From contig OY744461.1 in assembly GCA_963556145.1 (NCBI GenBank), positions 6,396,891 through 6,460,890 of the forward strand: a stretch of 64,000 nucleotides of DNA, in the 5' to 3' direction. Under the pieces are notes generated by a model that was given only the letters and a program-made list of their open reading frames with translations, searched no databases and had not been told where the DNA came from. Positions 58,115 to 64,000 of this stretch are shown one piece after another (within the stretch, counting starts at the first letter, position 1; each line of letters starts with the position of its first letter). Origin of the DNA: Hygrocybe punicea (lineage: Eukaryota; Basidiomycota; Agaricomycetes; Agaricales; Hygrophoraceae). Position numbers and translations under genes: made by a program.

Positions 58115-61100
58115 GTGCGTATTATCAGAAATGTGTGCCCCGTTGTGTCTGATCACTCTTTCAGCAAACGATCAGTCATTGATCACCTCTCACAGAAGCG
58201 CATGCGGACCCTTTCTCAGAAGGCGAGGGAAGCTGAATTGGACCGTCTTGAGCGAATTCGACAACCCCGGACCCTAGCTCCAGCTCCCGCACCCACACCC
58301 GCTCCTGCACCCACACCTGCACATGCGCCTGCCCCGGCAGGCTCAACAACACTTCCGACCGGCCAACATAGTTCTCAGAATCTCCAGCCAAATATACAAC
58401 ACCTATCCCCATTGCAAATTGTGGAATCAGCTGAGGTCGCTGTAGCAGAAACGCAATTTAATGTCGATCAAGATCCCGTCGTGGTCCCACCTACTGCGAG
58501 GCAGGTGTACACAGAGCGACGGTGGGCGGCTAATGAAGTAAGTATTTGCTTTACCTTACATCCGAGACGCAACGTCTAATGTTCTGTAGAGCAACCGAAA
58601 TTCCTTACCGTTGGCACGTTGACCAGATGCGGGTGCAGCGGAACGTCATGATATTGGTTCCATGAATTTTGTATGCTCTTTCTGTGGTGTTTATCATTGG
58701 ATGGACGAACGAATTTCGACTTCACCGCCATCACGTCCTATATTCAGTACCTGCTGTCAAAGAGGGGAGGTCGACCTTCCCCTCCTGCCTGAGCCACCTT
58801 CCTTTCTCCGTAGCGTTCTCGAAGGTACTGATGCCCAATCGAAGGAGTTTCGATCGAATATCCGCCAGTACAACATGTCGCTTGCGTTTACATCCCTTGG
58901 AGTTACCGAGGACCGATTGGTTAATCATCGCGGGGGTTGGGTATTTCGCATATCAGGCGAGTTGTACCACTTAATTGGGTCCCTACGCCCCGATGATGGC
59001 AAAGATCCTTCCTACGCCCAATTATATATCTACGACTCACAGCTGGCACTCCACCAGCGCATGAACCGAAATGACAACCTTCGCGAAGACACAATGCATG
59101 CGCTTCAAATGATGCTTCTTTCAAACCATCGTTATGCCCGTGATTTCCGCCACGCATATGAAATTTTATGAGAGTACCCAGATGCACCTGACGCCGTCGT
59201 TAAGTTCCGTGTTATGCCCGGCCAATCGTCCAGTGTGTATGCTGCTCCAACTTCCGATGAAGTTGCCGTTGTACTTCCAGGTGATGGAACAGCACCCGAT
59301 CGTCGTGATATCGTTCTTCGGCCACGTTCTCATGTCCCAGGACAGCTTGCCAGGATTAATGATGGCCACCCTGTGTATGCCCCATTGCATTACGTATTAC
59401 TCTTCCCCTTTGGCTCTCACGGCTGGCAACGCGAAATGCGTCATCTAGTTCCTCCTGGTACGGAGCGATTGTCGGAATGGAACCCTCCCCATGTCTCTCA
59501 GACCGAATATTCGGCTTTTTGTCTGCATCCCTGACAAAACGGGTATCCTGTTCTCCATCGTGGCGGTCGTTTATTCCAACAATACATCGTTGACATGTGG
59601 GCATCGGCCGATCAAACGCGTTTATCATTCCTCCGCTTTAACCAGGGAAAGCTCCGTGCCACTCTCTACAGTGGCTTGGAAGACTGGCTTCGAGCCGATG
59701 AAGTCGGAGATCCTAATGAGTTGGGAACAAGGACAGTACTTCCATCGTCCTACCAAGGCGGACCCCGCAGCATGCAGCAACGGTATCAAGATGCCATGGC
59801 GATGGCGTGATATTTCAAGAATGTAGATCTGTTTATCACCATGACTACAAATCATTGGCCCGAGATCCAGCGTGAACTATTACCTGGACAGACGTCGTAC
59901 GACTGCCTGGATCTGGTGGCTTGGGTTTTCAAGCTTAAACTTAACGAGCTCCTTAACAACATCTATAAGCACAAAATTTTCGGCAAAGTCTCTGCGTACG
60001 TCTACATTGTAGAATTCCAAAAGCAAGGTCTACCGCATGTCCACATCCTGGTTGTCCTGGATAAGGATGTCAGACTTCATACCCCATCCGACATCGACTC
60101 TTGCGTGTCTGCGCAATGGCCCGATGTAGATGTGGGTTCTTGGTGTGGCTTCGGAACTATATAAAGAAATATATAAAGATCCTAACCTGTGGGTGTCAGC
60201 GTAGAAGTGACTGGATAAGTCAGTGTCGGGAATAGTAGTAAAAGAAAGGGATTGTTAGTAAAAGTAAAGCCGCCACGTAAAACTGGACTAATGACAACGA
60301 ATCCGGCGATGAACAGAGTGAAAACGGACAAATAATGAAGAACCCGATGATGCCGACGATGTCGGGTATGGCGGGTCGGGTCGGGTTGGGTCGGGTCGGA
60401 AACAATGAACGAATATACAGAAACAACGATAAAGACGACGAAGTGGACTATAAAAAGCTAAGGGTCTACATGGACGAGCATTTGAAGGGATTAAAAGGCG
60501 ATTCTGACTAAAGGGAAACGGGGACTAAGGGTATCTTATTTTGTACGGTCATCGGGGACTGTTTTTATAGTACAGGAAACAGTAATCTACTTTCGGACAT
60601 GTCTACTTTGGCCGATGGTAAGCTACAAAGAAAGGTTGGAATGGGGATGTGGAAAGGGGGGTTGCAAAGCAACGAAGACAGGAAATGGAGGGGAAAACAA
60701 ATATGCAAGGAAAAGATCTGGAAAGTCCTACATATCTCCGAAAGGACGAGGGGATGCATAAATAAAGTAAATCCGAAGTCAGGGATTGAGTCCGAAGAGA
60801 TCCATCTCCTGGAATTGGAACTCCGAGGCGTTTGAGGCTGCCAGATTTAGCCCAAAAGCGGCCGTCACAAAGCGGCATACGTCGGGTTATGTCGGTCACG
60901 TCGGGTCACGTCACGTGCGTCGGGTTGCGTCGGGTTACGTCGGGTTCGAATGCAAGTCGAATGGCGGCATCGGGTTGGTCCGGATTCGTGATATATCGAT
61001 GATACGGACTCAGAGGGACGTCGACCCTCTACACTGACCCTCAAAAGCAACCGGCTCTCTTTGAAACTATTAAATCTTGCATGGTGCATGGACCGTGTGG

Positions 61101-63778
61101 TAACATTAACCCAAACGCACCGTGCATGAAGAACGGCCGTTGTTCAAAAGGATACCCGAAGCCATACCAAGAAGTCACATCCACAGCACAGGATGGTTAT
61201 CCACTCTATGCTAGGCCCAATGACGGACGGGCTTTTCCTGTTAAAGTGCTGTGTACGTCCGTCGAAGTGGATAACAGATGGATTGTTCCCTATAATCCCT
61301 ATTTGTCCGCGAAGTTCAACTGTCACATCAATGTCGAGAGCGTCGCTACCTTTAAAACCCTCAAGTACTGCTTTAAGTACATCCACAAAGGGCCGGATCG
61401 CGCAACGCTTCAGTATGAACTGGACGAGATCAAAAAATATATTGATGGTCGTTACATCGGAGCTCTGGAAGGCGTGTGGCGAATTTTTCACTTCGGTATT
61501 CATGAGCAAACACCTCCAGTGGTTCGACTTCAGGTATGCTTTCGCATTATGTCGATTTGTACAAGCTTTGACCTTATGATTCATATAGGTTCACTTACCA
61601 GGCGCACACATGGTCCTTTTCGACCCGAACGAACCACTGGAGACCATAGCAGCTCGCGCTCACTCGGAAGTCACCACCCTGACAGAATATTTTACGACGA
61701 ACTCGAAGGAAGGTGTCGAGGGAGATGTTGCCCGCACACTGACTTACCAGGAGTTCCCGATGAAATTTGTCTGGAACAAGACTAAGAAGACATGGAGCCT
61801 TCGTCAACGACGCTTCTCCCTTGGACGGATGTACTTTGTCCCTCCTCCAGGTGGGGAACGTTTTTACTTACGTACCCTGCTTACTGTCGTACGTGGGCCG
61901 ACATCTTTTCAAGATCTCAGAACATACGAAGGTGTCGTTTACCCATCATTTCAAGATGCATGCAAGGCTCGGGGCCTGCTCAAAGATGACGGGGAATGGC
62001 ACCTTTGCCTTTCGGAAGCGTCACATACGCAATCTGGAGCGCGACTACGGCAGCTATTCACTACCATGTTGTTATTCTGCGAACTCACATCACCCGAAAA
62101 ACTATGGGACGAATTTCGCGAGCACATTTGTGACGACTTACACATCCACATCATAAACCCCACTCCCAAGCGCATTTATGACTACGGTCTCTTTCTTATC
62201 AACCAGATCCTCTCCGATTCCGGTTACAGTCTTCTGAATTTCCCTCATATGCCCCTTCCACAAGAAAACTGGCTCGCCACCACAAGTAATCCATTCATTG
62301 CCAATCAGATGTCCTATAATCCGGAACATGAACGTGATTTATTCCTCCAGCACATAGAGAATGTCCAGAATGTTCCAGAACAACTGGAAGCATACAATCA
62401 AATCGTTGATGATATTAACAGTCATCGTGGAGGCATCTCCTTCCTCAATGGCCCTGGTGGTTCGGGAAAAACATATTTATATCGAACGTTGTGTCACAAG
62501 TTGCGGTCGGAAGGAAAAATTGTGTTGTGTGTGGCGTCAAGTGGTATTGCTGTGTTACTTCTACCTGGTGGACACACGGCCCATTCCACGTTCCGTATTC
62601 CAATTGATACATTGACTGCTGAGTCATTATGCAACATTTCCAAACAGGACCAATGAGCCGAATTGCTACGTTCGGTGGACCTCATTATTTGGGACGAAGC
62701 TCTTATGCAAAGTCGTTTCACACATGAAGCTCTTGATCGGACGATGCGTGACATATGCAATAACGATCAACCTTTCGGCGGCAAAACAATAGTCTTCGGC
62801 GGCGATTTCCACCAGACATTACCCATTGTTCCTGGTGGAACTCAAGAAGACGTAATTTTTCAATCTTTACCACATTCATATCTCTGGAAATCCATGCGAC
62901 TTCTGTCTCTCCGAGCAAACATGCGCTTATCAAATGGATCTGCATTGAGTACCTCCCAAAGCGAAGAACATGTCTTTGCTGACTGGCTATTGTCAGTTGG
63001 TCATGGTGATGGCGCCGCGGCCGACGGTACAATCCCATTCGATCCGCATATGCGCGTTAAGTCACTGGATGAACTGATCACCTCGATTTACCCTCACATT
63101 GACGAAGCAATCCCTCCTTCCCAATACTTCCTGGACCGTATGATTCTTGCCCCAAGAAACACAGACGTTGATCAACTGAATGCGTCTGTACTTGCAAGGA
63201 TGCCGGGGCAAGAAATTGTTGTCCACAGTGCAGACTCAATTGAAACTGAACTGGGTGCTGACCAGTATGCAGAATCACTTCCAGTGGAATTCTTACGGTC
63301 GCTCGACACATCTGGGTTACCTCCCGGTGAACACCATCTGAAAGTTGGTTGTCCATTAATCCTCCTTTGCAACTTAGCCCCCAGCAGAGGCCTTTGTAAC
63401 GGAACACAAATGGTGCTCAAGTGCGTCACTTCACGTCTTCTGGAAGTTGAGATTCTAGGTGGAAAGTACCACGGAGAAACTGCACTGATTCCTCGCATCA
63501 CACTATTTCCATCTGCCCGTGCTGGCTTTCATTTTCGACTCAGAAGAAGACAATTTCCCGTGCATTTGGCCTTTGCCATGTCAATAAACAAGGCACAAGG
63601 GCAGTCAGTGCGCCACGTTGGATTAGATATGCGAGAACCGGTATTCTCGCACAGACAACTCTATGTTGCGCTTTCCCGTGCTACCTCAAGTCGTCGTATT
63701 AATATTCTTTTAGCATCTGATGCTACAGAGTGCCGTGTTCATAACATAGTGTTCCCCAAAATTTTTCATCTTTTGTAG
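58115..63778 (+). pseudogene. Helitron Rep-helicase (RepHel), five TGA codons and a solo-LTR insertion
   Basis: Exon 1 (58115-58536) has a basic start, a Pro/Ala repeat and VYTERRWAANE. After an intron (58537-58589, GTAAGT...CTGTAG) one continuous frame runs to 60124. It holds VCSFCGVYHWMDER, RGGRLFQQYIVDMWA and the HUH nuclease site GLPHVHILVV. Past the solo LTR come MVHGPCG and the two-tyrosine site KYCFKYIHKGPDRAT. An intron at about 61530-61588 follows, then the Pif1-like helicase with Walker [12 protein letters not shown], motif II LIIWDEA and a C-terminal INKAQGQSV...YVALSRA. It would nick, unwind and rolling-circle-transpose DNA. In-frame TGA at 58620, 59169, 59532, 59808 and 62654 shows this copy is dead. 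Element ends were not identified. Confidence 0.9.
60125..61033. mobile_element. Solo LTR (909 bp) in Helitron Rep domain
   Basis: Ends TGTAGA...TCTACA (6-bp inverted, TG...CA). It is flanked by CCGA (60121-60124) and CTGA (61034-61037), a 4-bp duplication with one C-to-T change. Removing the LTR and one flank copy rejoins QWPDPQKQP in frame. The interior contains CGGGTTRCGTCGGGT repeats (60880-60950) and no gene. Confidence 0.8.
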
Positions 63779-64000
63779 TTATACGATATATATTTCTACT
63801 CAATTTTTATCACAAAGACTGAAGGAGCTAAATTTAATCATACCACGCTTTTTGTGGCTTTTAGAAACATTCTAGAACTTTCTTGAACAACCAGTGCGAC
63901 TCGGTGTCTTAGTAAGAGTGTTGTACATGTCAGCGACCAGTCACCATAACTCACACTCTCGAGGCTTCGAGCTGGTTCTTGATCCACGACGGCGGTCTAT
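63779..64000. other. Sequence after Helitron gene
   Basis: A small hairpin CCACGCTTTTTGTGG (near 63844) followed by CTTTTAG could belong to a Helitron 3' end, but a canonical CTRR/T end is not clear. Confidence 0.3.

Noticed and set aside
60112..61029. 9-bp target duplication GATGTAGAT / GACGTCGAC around the Helitron insertion
   Set aside because: Three mismatches in nine bases; the TG...CA boundaries with CCGA/CTGA restore the frame better.
58620..62656. TGA recoding (selenocysteine or altered code) instead of nonsense
   Set aside because: Arg is the expected residue at the clearest sites and TGA is used as the terminator of other genes here; CpG decay explains it better.
1..64000. tRNA or rRNA genes
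   Set aside because: No cloverleaf with A/B boxes or rRNA core sequence was recognised by eye; a dedicated scan would be needed to exclude small RNAs.

Overview
The window looks like nuclear DNA of a basidiomycete fungus, most likely an Agaricomycete (mushroom-forming). The grounds are introns of about 45-60 nt with GTRNGT...AG borders, a KDZ transposase linked to a TET/JBP-type oxygenase (a pairing known as typical of basidiomycetes), and FIDD-type Ty3/gypsy, hAT, IS630/Tc1 and Helitron elements of agaric style. I see no convincing single-copy host gene. Nearly everything is mobile DNA, often nested two levels deep.

Layout. 1-5303: a gene-poor LTR element, with the end of its left LTR at 1-717 and a complete 1,655-bp right LTR at 3649-5303. 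5304-18838: a probable composite KDZ element with a minus-strand accessory gene (5332-7344), a minus-strand TET/JBP-like 2-oxoglutarate/Fe(II) oxygenase (about 7819-9434), four tandem exon-like modules (9690-10720), minus-strand exon pieces of unknown function (12470-13208), and, divergently, an Ulp1-like cysteine protease (13310-15133) and a KDZ transposase (15277-18829). 18931-19420: a 44-bp minisatellite. 19440-32485: a decayed minus-strand Ty3/gypsy element with an intact-looking LTR at 30742-32485. A hAT-type MITE with a perfect 8-bp target duplication has landed in its RT gene, and a hairpin-ended element has landed in its integrase gene. A second copy of that hairpin element sits inside the KDZ region (10854-12018). 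33134-34040: a 34-bp minisatellite. 35.8-50.3 kb: four fold-back elements, several hAT-like MITEs and simple repeats. Among these lies a 5.7-kb DNA transposon with 343-bp inverted repeats (36603-42280) carrying a DD34E transposase, an accessory gene and a captured piece of the ribosomal protein gene eL19. 50.9-56.15 kb: a hAT transposase gene split by two hAT MITEs. 58.1-63.8 kb: a Helitron Rep-helicase gene split by a solo LTR.

Together. The coding elements supply transposases for several families: KDZ, hAT, IS630/Tc1, Helitron and gypsy. Most copies are broken. All nine in-frame nonsense codons that I could place in otherwise continuous frames are TGA, most at positions where Arg (CGA) is expected. 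That fits decay of CpG to TpG. The most interesting parts are the KDZ island with TET/JBP and Ulp1 genes, the eL19 capture, and the hairpin-ended element whose empty site can be read directly from the interrupted integrase frame. All family calls rest on motif recognition by eye; no database search was run.
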